Source: Heracleum sosnowskyi (lineage: Eukaryota; Streptophyta; Magnoliopsida; Apiales; Apiaceae). From it: a stretch of 64,000 bases of DNA. The notes below the pieces were generated by a model. It made no database searches. It had not been told where the DNA came from and saw nothing but the letters and a program-made list of their open reading frames with translations. Below, one piece after another: positions 54,707 through 64,000 of the stretch. Position 1 is the first letter of the stretch, and every line of letters starts with the position of its first letter. The position numbers and the translations under genes are program-made. The stretch lies in NCBI GenBank assembly GCA_030848705.1, contig CM061245.1:78665564-78729563 (forward strand). The letters are read 5' to 3'.

Positions 54707-57700
54707 TTAAGAGAAATTTAGCATACCTAGCTCACTTACTAATCTTGAGAATGTTGATTCATCAAGTGGCTTGGTAAAGATGTCTGCAAGTTGTTGTTCA
54801 CTTGGAACAAAATGTAACTCCACAGTACCATTCATAACATGTTCTCTAATGAAATGGTACTTGATGTCAATGTGCTTGGTCCTTGAATGCTGCACTGGAT
54901 TCTCAGTAATGGCAATGGCACTAGTGTTGTCACAGAAAATAGGAATTTTCTCAACTCTTATTCCATAATCAAGTAGTTGATTTTTCATCCATAAAATCTG
55001 TGCACAACAACTTCCAGCTGCAATATACTCAGCCTCAGCTGTGGAGGTAGAAACTGAGTTTTGTTTCTTGCTGAACCATGAGACAAGCTTGTTTCCTAAG
55101 AATTGACAGGTGCCAGTTGTGCTTTTCCTGTCAATTTTACATCCTGCAAAATCTGCATCTGAATAACCAATTAGTTCAAAGCCAGATTCTCTAGGATACC
55201 AAATGTCAAGGTTTGGTGTTCCTTTGAGATATCTGAAAATTCTTTTAATAGCAACTAAATGGGATTCCCTAGGATCAGCCTGAAATCTAGCACATAGACA
55301 TGTAGCAAACATAATATCAGGTCTACTAGCTGTTAAATATAGAAGTGAGCCTTCCATGCCTCTGTAACTTGAAATGTCCACAGATTTTTCCTTAGTATTC
55401 AATTCAAGTTTGGTGGCAGTAGGCATGGGAGTTTTGGCAGGAGAGCATTCCATTAAGTTAAATTTCTTTAATAAATCATGAATATATTTTGTTTGACTAA
55501 TGAAAATGCCTTCATTAACTTGCTTCACTTGGAGACCAAGAAAGTAAGTTAATTCTCCCATCATGCTCATTTCATATTTACTTTGCATAAGCTTGGCAAA
55601 CTTTTGACAAAGTTTCACATCTGTAGACCCAAAGATTATGTCATCTACATAAATTTGAACAAGTATAGTAGAGCCATTCACAACCCTGTGAAACAGAGTT
55701 TTATCTACAGTACCTCTAGTGAAGTGATTATCAAGGAGGAACTGTGAAACTGTGTCATACCAGGCTCTAGGTGTTTGTTTCAAACCATAGAGTGCTTTGA
55801 GGAGGAAGTATACATATTCTGGAAAATCATCATCTTCAAAACCAGGAGGTTGACTTACATACACCTCCTCTTCCAATTCCCCATTCATAAAAGCACTCTT
55901 CACATCCATTTGATAGACCTTGAAATTGGCATGGGCTGCATAGGCTAGGAAAATCCTTATTGTTTCTAGTCTTGCAACAGGAGCAAAGGTTTCATCAAAA
56001 TCAATTCCCTCTTCCTGTGAATAGCCTTTTGCAACCAATCTAGCTTTGTTCCTTGTGACTATGCCATTTTCATCCATCTTGTTTCTGAACACCCATTTTG
56101 TGCCTATGACACTCCTGTCCTTAGGCTTGGGCACCAACTTCCAAACATTGTTCCTCTCAAATTGGCTTAGCTCCTCTTGCATAGCTAAAACCCAATCTGG
56201 ATCTAGAAGTGCATCCTCAACTTTCTTTGGCTCATCTTGAGACAGAAAGCTGCTATATAGACATTCCTCTTGAGTTGCTCTTCTAGTTTGGACTTTTGAA
56301 GAAACATCACCTATAATAAGTTCAAAGGGATGATCTTTAGTCCATTTCCTTGAGGGAGGAAGATTTGCTCTTGACGAGGTAGCTTCATGATCATGATTGC
56401 CTTGATTGGATAATTGTCCTTGAGAAACTCTCCCTGAGTTTGTTGTCCCTAATTGATCACTTCTAGAAGCATTTCTGTGACTGTCAACGGTATGACCATT
56501 TTGGCTATCAACGAAACGCTCATTTTGATTGTCAAGGAATCCTCCATTATGACTGTCAACGAAATGACCATTTGGTCTGCTAGCAGCTATTCTTTTCAAT
56601 CTCAATGCAGCAATTTCATCTTCACTACTGCTTTCATCTGTGCTAGATACAACAACTTTAGGCTGTTTCTCAGTAGCCTTAACATGATTCACTTGATCTC
56701 CTTCCTCATTTTCAAAAGAAAGACTTTCATGGAAACCTTCATCACAGAGACCTTGAATTTTGAGATCATCAAAAACAACATGTACAGATTCGATAACAAT
56801 GTTGGTTCTGAGGTTATAGACTCTGTAAGCTTTCCCTGCTGCATATCCCACAAATATTTCTTCATCTACCTTTGCTTCAAATTTCCCCAAATGCCCAGCT
56901 TGATTCCTCAAAACAAAGCATTTGCATCCAAAGACATGAAGAAAATCCAATAGTGGCTTCTTTCCTTTGAGTAGTTGATAAGGGGTCATTCCCTTGGCCT
57001 GATTAATCAAAGAAATATTTTGAGTGAAGCAAGCTGTGTTAACTGCCTCAGCCCAAAAATAAGTTGGTAACTTTGATTCATCTAGCATTGTCCTTGCAGC
57101 TTCAATAAGTGTTCTATTTTTCCTTTCAACTACACCATTTTGCTGTGGTGTCCTTGCTGCTGAAAACTCATGCAAAATACCATTTTCTTCACAGAACACC
57201 TTCATACTTGAATTCTTGAATTATGTCCCATTGTCACTCCTAATCCTTCTTACTTTGAAATCAGGATGATTGTTTACCATCTTGATGTGATTGATAATGA
57301 TTTCACTTGCCTCATCTTTTGAGTGTAAAAAGAAGGTCCATGTAAATCTAGAAAAATCATCAACAATCACAAGACAATATTTCTTCTTTGAGATAGACAT
57401 GACATTTACAGGGCCAAACAGATCCATATGAAGTAATTCAAGCTGATGGACAATTGATGACTCTGTCTTGCTTTTGAATGATGCCTTCTTTTGTTTCCCT
57501 TTTTGACAGGCATCACACAAACCATCCTTGGAGAACTCCACTTGTGGAATTCCTCTAGCAAGATATTTCCTCACCAAATCATTCATAACTTTAAAATTCA
57601 GATGAGATAATTTCTTGTGCCATAGCCAACTTTCATCCTTGCTTGCCTTGCTGAAGAGACAAGTGATGGTGTCTAGACTTGTGCTACTAAAGTCAGCAAT

Positions 57701-58036
57701 GTACACATTCCCTCTTCTGAATCCAGTCATTACCACATTGTTGTCTCCTCCTTTAGAAACAACACAGGCTTCTTTAAAAAAAGTAACTAAAAATCCTTTG
57801 TCACAAAGTTGGCTGATACTAAGCAAATTGTGCTTAAGACCATCCACCAATGCAACCTCATCTATGATGACATTCTCTTTTGAAATCAAGCCATATCCCT
57901 TAGTGTAGCCTTTGCTGTCATCTCCAAAAGCAATACAAGGGCCAGCTCTTTCCTGAAACTCTGTGAGCAGGGTAGAATCACCAGTCATGTGTCTTGAACA
58001 ACCACTATCCAAGTACCAAAGATTCCTTTTGTCTCC
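54707..58036 (-). pseudogene. Pol of element B with one nonsense codon in integrase
   Basis: Exon 2 opens at 58036 (GDKRNLWYLDSGCSRHMTG). Integrase finger and core are present, but TAA at 57221-57223 replaces the GAA of DNGTEF, a residue next to the catalytic core; the frame then continues intact through RT (IYVDDIIFGS) and RNase H to LGMLNFS. Between integrase and RT, 56480-56580 encodes four FVDS-type units where A has one. Confidence 0.9.
56480..56580. repeat. Coding minisatellite with the CGTTGA motif in the IN-RT linker of element B
   Basis: Four units of the type NGHFVDSH, with TCAACG cores near 56483, 56508 and 56558 and one changed to TCAAGG near 56535. Element A has a single unit at 14342. 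Here CGTTGA is read as part of V-D, but in aORF1 it is read in other frames. Confidence 0.8.
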
Positions 58037-59277
58037 CTTCACACAACAAAACCAAATAAAGTTGATTTTGGTACCCAAGTTTCCTTGGGTCCTGTTTTGT
58101 TAGCCTTTGCTTTTCCCTTTATATCATTTTTCACCTTGGGCTCAGATTGATTTAAATCAATCTTTACCCTTGGTGTTGATTTCTAAGGGTTGCTCACATT
58201 TTCATTCACAACATGCATAGTTGGAGGAACAAACATGTTATTCATATTCCATGGCATTTGTGGCACATTAAACATATTCATGTATGGACTAGGCACAAAT
58301 GGCATGCTGGCATATGGATTTTGAAATTGTGCATATGGAGCAAACATGTTAGGCATAACAGGCATTGTAGGCATAGAACCATTCATTGCAGGCTTAGACA
58401 TTTTCACTTTAGCAGTCTTCTTAACAGATTTGCAGTTAGTAGATAAATGACTAACACTTCCACAATTGACACATGTCTTTCTAGGAGCATATTTATCAGG
58501 TGTGTAATTGTTGTGTTTGTTAATCCCTACTTTGCCATTCATGTTATTCTTTTTATTTCCCTTAGCCTCAACTTGAACATTCTCTAACTTATCTTTCAAT
58601 TGTTTGTTGGACAAGTGACCTACATTAGCTCTCTCAACAGGCTTCTCAACTTTCTTTGATTTACTAAACTCACCTTGAACAAAGTTCTTGGTGACAGGAC
58701 CATACTTGTTATTAAGTCTAGTGAGTTCTTCTTTTCTTTTCTCTATCAACGAAACAGCCTGATCGGTTGATGGTTCATCTGTCAATGAAACATTGCATTC
58801 CGTTGACATATCAACCTTCAACAAATGATCATTGTTGTTTGTTGACTCTGTTTCTGATTCTAAGGTTTCACCAACATACCCTAGCTTCTCTTTGTTCTTT
58901 TTCCATGATTGTTCACAGAAAGATTCCATACCTTGAACATTAATGATGTTGTTAGCAACATTCCTGGCATCTTTCCATTTAGCAATCACACTTTGTTCTA
59001 TTTCAAGTTGTGTTTTAAGAATTTCTTCCCTTTCTAACACGTTCTCAAGTTCCTTCTTAGCATCCCTACTAACACACCTCATTTTCTCAAAATCAATGAG
59101 CTGTGCTTCTAACATTGCATTCCTATCACTTAAGAGCAAATTAGTCTCTTTTATTCTTGAATTCTCTTTGGTAAGTGATTTAAGAGTAACACGTAAATTA
59201 TATAGTACAGTAGACATTTCATTTACTGCACTATCGCATTCCTCTTTAGAGAGCTCAGAAAGATTAGTAATTGTTAC
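58037..59277 (-). other. Putative gag/pol intron of element B, 1241 bp
   Basis: Donor CAACCAG|GTAACA (exon ends at 59278), acceptor TTTTGTTGTGTGAAG|GGAGAC (exon resumes at 58036), branch-like GCTAAC about 63 bases before the acceptor. Element A has CAACCAG joined directly to GGAGAC. The segment encodes the Gag C-terminal extension, a second zinc knuckle CVNCGSVSHLSTNC and the Gag stop codons. Length is 2 mod 3. Confidence 0.82.
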
Positions 59278-60528
59278 CTGGTTGCTTGAGGAGCTTGCTT
59301 CCTGCTCATGATTGTTAGCCATAAGAGCCAAGTTGACATACTCAACATCATCATCAGAATCTTCACCATTACCAGCCCAATCATACTTCTGAGACATGAA
59401 AGCCTTTTCTTTTTGCTTGAGAAGTTCAAAGTATTTCTTTTTATAATCAACAGGCTCAAATTTCCTGTTGCCCTTCTCAACCTTGGGCTTTCTGCAGTCC
59501 CCAGCAAAGTGACCAAGCATTCCACAATTGAAACATTTAGATTTAGACTTTTCAATCCAGTTACTTTTGCTGGGTTGAAAGTCTCTCTTTGGTGGCCTAG
59601 CTTCTGAGTTTCTCTTGAACTTGAACTTAGAGAATTTTCTTGACAGAAAAGCAATGTGTTCATCAATCTCATCTAAGTCATCCAAGTTGACTGGTTCTGG
59701 TTCTTCTTCTTCTGTCATCTTGCTTTTACCCTTGCTAACATCACTCCTACAACTAGCTCGACTAGTTGTGGCCTTTGCAGCTTCTTCATTGTCATCTTCC
59801 AGTTGGTTCACAGATGCAATCAATGCAATAGATCCACCTTTCCTCTGTACCTTTTCAATTTCTTCATCTTGCTCCATTTCCAACTCATATGTCTTCAAGG
59901 TTCCATAAAGCCTTTCAAGAGTGTTGTCTTTGTACTCTTGAGTGTTTCTGAGAGAAACAGTCATAGGCTTCCATTCTTTTGGAAGAGCTCTAAGAAATTA
60001 AAGGTTTGAATCCTTGGTTTGATAGATCCTCCCATACAACTTTAATCCATTCAAAAGCTTCTGAAACCTACTAAACGTGTCATTTAGGGTTTTACCAGCT
60101 TTAAAATGAAAATGCTCATATTGTTGTATGAGGAGCTGCATTTTGTTTTCCCTAACTTGCTCAGTTCCTTCACAGAGAGTTCTAACAGTGTCCCATACTT
60201 CTTTGGAAGATGTACAATTTATGACATTGTCAAACATCTCTTTCTCCAAACCATTAAACAGAATGTTCATGGTTCTTTTATCTTTATGGATTTCTGCAAC
60301 ATCTTTAATAGTCCATTCTGAGACAAGTTTTGGAATTTCCACATCAGGAGCATCATCTGGCACTCCAATTCTAGATGCAAACTTCATGGGAACGTGTGGA
60401 CCTTTCTCAATGTAGTCTACATACCTCTCATCCATAGACATGAGATGTAAATGCATCTTTACTTTCCAGTGAAAGTAATTGTCCTTATCAAGAACTTGTA
60501 TCTTTACACCTGCATCCTTCTTCACCAT
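58183..60528 (-). pseudogene. Gag of element B, long form, nonsense-mutated
   Basis: Start MVKKDAGVKIQVLDKDNYFH, zinc knuckle CFNCGMLGHFAGDC intact. TAA at 59998-60000 replaces the AAA seen in A (DSNLKF), splitting the protein. The frame continues to TAG at 58183; beyond that it reads on to a GPKETWVPKS motif and TGA near 58039, so 58183 may be a second mutation. Exon-1 part 60528-59278 is 417 codons, exactly as in A. Confidence 0.88.
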
Positions 60529-60578
60529 GGTTACTGTTTTTGGTCTTGATCTTTAAACTTCTTGTATGTTAGAAGCTT

Positions 60579-60590
60579 GCTCTGACACCA
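60579..60590 (-). other. Primer binding site of element B
   Basis: The minus strand reads TGGTGTCAGAGC two bases after the LTR end AACA, a one-base variant of the tRNA-Met site. Confidence 0.85.
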
Positions 60591-60592
60591 AT

Positions 60593-61597
60593 TGTTAATC
60601 CCAAATGACCTAACAGAATTGTAGAAGGGGGGGGGGGGGTTGAATACAATTACTTGATATTTCTCAAACTTAAAAACAACTTACAAATTAAAACTGAACT
60701 TATAAAATAAAAACCACAAGCACTTAATAATTTCAGTTGGATTGTTTGATGATCCAACTGAAGTGATTTTTATTGCGGAAATAATATGTGATACAAAAGT
60801 ACACAGCTGCTCAGTTACAATAATGTAGAGAAGAAAAATGCTCTCAAAAATAGCTAATACAATCTATTTGTTTTTCTTCTCTTCTTTCTAAAGTAACTGC
60901 TACACTTGGTTATATAAACCCAAGTTTACAACTCTATTTTTGGCTACACTAAAAGTACAATGAGTAACCTCCAATAGTTTGCTTTTCATCCCTTTGTCCA
61001 GTGGTCCTTGGAGATATTTGCTTTTGTCTTCATGCTTATTATGATCACTCCCAAGAGCCCAATTGGAAACTGGGATGTTTCCTTATTCCCCATGTCCATT
61101 TTAATGGTTTCCAATGCAAAGTACACTTCCACATCACCTTTAGATCTGTTCAGTAAACTGTCACTATCACTTTGTCAACTATTCAGAAAAGCAATAATGA
61201 TTCGTTGATAGCAGGGAGATGTGTTTCGTTGATAGCTTTATTCTTCATTTCGTTGATGAGTAAACTCCATACCGTTGACAGAGTAATCTTCATTCCGTTG
61301 ACATGTCTTCACTTAGGCAAAATTACAAGGCATGAGATATTTACAATTAACCAACCTATTTTGCATATCTAGTACTTAGTCAACATGACTTAGAAAACCT
61401 ATCCAATATCTACAACGAAATGCATATCAAACTAGAAGTATTGTACAGTGCAATTGCTACATCACTCATTTCGTTGATGAGCTTCCTGTCAACGGAATGC
61501 TGCAAAGCATGCCATTTCGTTGACAGCTACAAAATGACTTTACACAAATTCTACTAAGTGTTTTATGTTTATCATCAAGAACAACATATTCCTAACA
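60593..61597 (-). repeat. 5' LTR of element B, 1005 bp
   Basis: TGTTAATCCC...CCTAACA; the G-run at about 60625-60637 is six bases longer than in the 3' LTR. CGTTGA copies are as in the other LTR, and the one mutated there is intact here (TGTCAACGGAATG near 61488). Confidence 0.97.
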
Positions 61598-61885
61598 AGA
61601 TGGAAAGGAGCCGTCCATCAGGCTTTGTCGGTTCAGACGTCAAAAGAGTTATCCTACTTTTTCAAAAGATAAGATAGCATCTTTAAAAGTAGTTTGTATT
61701 ATTAAGAGTCAGCAGATTTGATAAATCTGCTTTTTGTAAATATAGTGGGTGGTTACTCTATATCCCACTAAGTATGTCTTTTTGTGTGATTCATATGCGT
61801 TATCACTTTAACGTGTAGATAAGGAATCTTGATTATTGTGTCGATGAGGCCCCATGAGCACTCGACAATAATTCAGAAACTCCCT

Positions 61886-61893
61886 TATAAATA
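61886..61893 (+). promoter_or_regulatory. TATA box of the pararetrovirus promoter
   Basis: TATAAATA, preceded by an as-1-like CGTCA half-site at 61638-61642. The distance from the ORF3 stop, after removing element B, is about 320 bases. Confidence 0.75.
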
Positions 61894-62035
61894 GCTTGTA
61901 ATTTCATAGCTTGCAGAGTACACGGAAATCATCCGAAACTCTACTTTCTAACTTTATATTCAAGGTACTATTTTCTATATCTATAGCCTTTGTTTTAGTG
62001 TAATATTTGTACAAAGCCTATCGTTCCGCACCCCC

Positions 62036-62047
62036 TGGTATCAGAGC
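62036..62047 (+). other. tRNA-Met primer binding site of the pararetrovirus
   Basis: TGGTATCAGAGC followed by TTG, the conserved start point for minus-strand synthesis in Caulimoviridae. It is only about 180 bases before ORF1. Confidence 0.9.
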
Positions 62048-62229
62048 TTGTATGGCCAACAGTAACTAAAACCCCCTATAGGTTTAGAGAAAGATATTGA
62101 AACCCAGAAAACACCCCACTATTCCCAAAATAGAACACATAAAATCCGGTGGAATTAAAGGTCAGACCTGTAGTAGAGCAGCAGAAGGCGTAAGTCTTGA
62201 AGAAGGATTGACTGAGGTAAACCTAGTTT

Positions 62230-62445
62230 ATGTCAGAAAACTGGGAAAGGTCATCACAAAGGTGGTATGAACCTCAACCAACAATCAATATCGAGTATTT
62301 AGGCCTAGCCAATAAACCAAAAGTTACAAATCATCAAATAACCAACAACCTACTAGCCAACCAAACAATAGAACTTGAACGACAAGTTTTAAAGGAGAAG
62401 CAAGCAGTTTCAAGCCTGACCCTAAAGGCTTTCATAGCTTCATGA
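62230..62445 (+). CDS. ORF1 of the endogenous badnavirus-like element, 71 codons
   Basis: The start resembles badnavirus ORF1 (tryptophan and WYE motif within the first 15 residues, then EYLGLA). A TAG one codon upstream of the ATG fixes the start. It is shorter than the usual badnavirus ORF1, although the start and the ATGA junction to ORF2 are kept, so an internal deletion or a divergent short form is likely. Function of ORF1 in the family is poorly known. Confidence 0.7.
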   Translation: MSENWERSSQRWYEPQPTINIEYLGLANKPKVTNHQITNNLLANQTIELERQVLKEKQAVSSLTLKAFIAS

Positions 62446-62861
62446 GCAGTTGGACACAAACAGCTGAAAGTTCAGAATACAGAGACGCTCTAAAGGCAAC
62501 AGAAAGTCTTGAGTCACCATCACAAGGATTTGTAAAGCCCACACAGATCCAGAAAACAGGAGGACCAACTTCGTTAAGCTCGGAAATTATCAAACAAAAT
62601 AACACAATTATCCAACTCCTGGTAAAAACCAACGAGCATCTGGAGGACTGTTCTCAGAATATAAAACTCCTAAGAGCAAGCCTTAGCAAGGGAAAGGAGA
62701 TCCCTGTTAACTTTGAAGGAGCCTTGAAGGACTTAACGGAAAGACTAGACAAAGTCTCTCTAGGAGAACCAGTAATACCAAAAAGAAAGAAAGGACCCTT
62801 TCACGTATTTCAGGATCCTTTGGAAATTCTCAAACAAGAGATTAAAAAGTCAGAAAAATGA
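62442..62861 (+). CDS. ORF2 of the endogenous badnavirus-like element (virion-associated, nucleic-acid-binding type)
   Basis: 139 codons. Helical N-terminal half with coiled-coil character (about residues 45-80) and a basic proline-lysine C-terminus containing PKRKKGP, as expected of the badnavirus ORF2 product. Start ATG overlaps the ORF1 stop, and the stop overlaps the ORF3 start (ATGA). Uninterrupted. Confidence 0.75.
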   Translation: MSSWTQTAESSEYRDALKATESLESPSQGFVKPTQIQKTGGPTSLSSEIIKQNNTIIQLLVKTNEHLEDCSQNIKLLRASLSKGKEIPVNFEGALKDLTERLDKVSLGEPVIPKRKKGPFHVFQDPLEILKQEIKKSEK

Positions 62862-64000
62862 TGTCTAGACCAAGCATCACTGAGACCATTCAAGAAGGAC
62901 TCCCTACACAACAAGATCAAATACGAAGTTATAGAAATACTTCAAGGATGCGGTATGAAGTCCAAAGAAGAATGCCACAAGCATGGAGAAATGGCTACAG
63001 AAGATCTCTGGAAAGGCAATTAAATCCGGAGGATGAGCTGCAGATATCTCAAAACAGAAGAGCAAGTCTTGTACCAGCAGAAACCCTATATGAGGACACG
63101 TGGTCCACATCTAGGATGAGAAGAGTGTACCAACACTACATGGAGGAAAGAATATTATACGCTGGGAATGGTGCCCAAGTTAATAGGAGATTTATTAACC
63201 AACAAAGTTATGATGCACTTAGAAGGGAAGGATTGCAGCATATCCATATGGGACTCATAATGGTGAGAGTACAAGCCCTTCATAGAACAAATATTGGCAC
63301 AAATGCCTTAGTTGTTCTAAGAGATACAAGACTAGGAGATGAAAGGTCAATCCTAGGAATAATGGAAGTTGACCTAACAACAGGTTCACAACTAGTCTAC
63401 ATAGTGCCAGGATTCACCCTAAGTATTCATGATTTCTACAATCACATACAGCTGGCAATACAGACTAGAGGATATGAAGATTGGCGAGTAGAAAGTAATC
63501 TTCTACTAACCAGGTCTTTGGTTGGAAGATTAACTAATGAAAGCCACACTGGATTCAGATACAACGTCAGAAGTGCAATAGAGTACCTGGCCAGTAATGG
63601 AATTATGGCAGTAACTGGAGAAAATAGAGGAATAGAAGAACTTCAAGGACAACAATGGATTCTACAACCAAGTGCAGATCCTACAGCATCAGTCCCGCAA
63701 CAAGTACTCACAAGATCAAGATCTGATAGCTCAATATCTTTGAGTTTCAGAAACTATCATAGAGAACCTCCAAGAATGTCAACCATAGTAGACACAGATG
63801 ATGAGGAAGAAATGATAGCAGTAGCACAATTCGAAGAAGTTTGGGACACCTTGGGAGAACCAAGTGGAAAATATGACTATTATGTAAGGTACAGTCCAAA
63901 CCCGCATGCACATATTCCACTAGAAGAGATAGTTCCTACAGGATGGGAATCTGATGAAGAAACAGATGATGATGATGTCACTTACCCCATAATATGCGGA
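62858..64000 (+). CDS. ORF3 polyprotein of the endogenous badnavirus-like element, N-terminal 381 codons
   Basis: Open to the window end with no stop. After a basic N-terminus comes the badnavirus movement-protein region: RRVYQHY-type segment, SYDALRREGLQHIHMG, RVQALHRTNIGT, MEVDLTTGSQLVY, LLLTRSLVGRL. A disordered acidic segment leading towards the coat-protein region follows. Capsid, protease, RT and RNase H would lie further right. Intact despite predating element B, whose LTRs differ by about 1%. Confidence 0.85.
   Translation, partial: MMSRPSITETIQEGLPTQQDQIRSYRNTSRMRYEVQRRMPQAWRNGYRRSLERQLNPEDELQISQNRRASLVPAETLYEDTWSTSRMRRVYQHYMEERILYAGNGAQVNRRFINQQSYDALRREGLQHIHMGLIMVRVQALHRTNIGTNALVVLRDTRLGDERSILGIMEVDLTTGSQLVYIVPGFTLSIHDFYNHIQLAIQTRGYEDWRVESNLLLTRSLVGRLTNESHTGFRYNVRSAIEYLASNGIMAVTGENRGIEELQGQQWILQPSADPTASVPQQVLTRSRSDSSISLSFRNYHREPPRMSTIVDTDDEEEMIAVAQFEEVWDTLGEPSGKYDYYVRYSPNPHAHIPLEEIVPTGWESDEETDDDDVTYPIICG

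Larger units (their letters stand above)
48703..61597 (-). mobile_element. Sirevirus (Ty1/copia) element B, complete, about 12.9 kb, inserted in the pararetrovirus
   Basis: LTRs 48703-49701 and 60593-61597; target duplication AGATG at 48698-48702 and 61598-61602. Minus-strand order: 5' LTR, primer site, gag, putative intron, pol, aORF1, aORF2, purine tract, 3' LTR. The LTRs differ at about a dozen sites plus a 6-bp G-run expansion. Same family as A. Three stop codons damage gag/pol but aORF1 and aORF2 are intact. Confidence 0.97.
61598..64000 (+). mobile_element. Endogenous badnavirus-like pararetrovirus, right part, running off the window
   Basis: Intergenic region with TATA box, tRNA-Met primer site, then three ORFs linked by ATGA overlaps (62442-62445 and 62858-62861), the layout of badnaviruses. 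The rest of the large ORF lies beyond the window. It is integrated, not a free virus, because element B interrupts it with a target duplication. Confidence 0.88.

Noticed and set aside
61598..64000. Free virus contamination
   Set aside because: Element B interrupts it with a perfect target duplication and the left fragment continues into AT-rich plant DNA.

Overview
This is a plant nuclear window, most likely from a eudicot and possibly an asterid. It is AT-rich and dominated by nested transposable elements. The elements seen are Ty1/copia elements of the Sirevirus (SIRE/Maximus) lineage, a Ty3/gypsy derivative, Helitrons, a Stowaway MITE, an endogenous badnavirus-like pararetrovirus, and one gene of the plant-specific IDM1-like PHD/GNAT family. 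The taxonomic guess rests on element types only.

Layout. (1) 1-9323, minus: a large non-autonomous gypsy (chromovirus-derived) element with an LTR of about 5 kb and a decayed interior. (2) It sits inside Sirevirus element A (9324-18176, minus), hitting A's extra 3' ORF. (3) A is itself inserted in the extra ORF of Sirevirus element C (18177 to about 27651, minus). (4) 28887-30809, minus: IDM1-like PHD finger/acyltransferase gene, split by one in-frame TAA. (5) 30930-35595: mostly non-coding, with possible remains of a plus-strand gene. (6) 35601-43616, plus: young Sirevirus element D with a 5-bp target duplication. (7) 43617-48371: Helitron ends, a Stowaway MITE, a 2.1-kb Helitron and AT-rich spacer. 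(8) 48372-48702 and 61598-64000, plus: endogenous badnavirus-like sequence, split by Sirevirus element B (48703-61597, minus), which has a perfect AGATG target duplication.

Main result. Elements B, C and D each carry a good GT-AG intron at the same place. The donor lies just after the Gag zinc knuckle and acidic box, and the acceptor lies just before the protease DSG. The lengths are 1241, 1001 and 755 bp, all 2 mod 3 and all phase 0. Removing the intron joins gag to pol in frame; keeping it yields a Gag with a longer C-terminus that stops near the acceptor. Element A, same family as B, lacks exactly this segment and has one open 1502-codon gag-pol, as expected of a genomic copy of a spliced RNA. 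In C the two frames do not overlap, so ribosomal frameshifting cannot explain the join.

Second result. Each Sirevirus family carries its own short motif repeated many times: CGTTGA in A/B, GTCTTCC in C, and the palindrome GAGACNGTCTC in D. Copies lie in the LTR. They also lie in the spacer before the extra ORF (A, C), in the IN-RT linker (B, D) or inside the extra ORF (A, B), in unrelated reading frames, so the DNA or RNA sequence seems to be what is kept. The extra ORFs of A/B and C are homologous and carry basic patches. One hypothesis is an element-encoded protein that reads its own family's motif.
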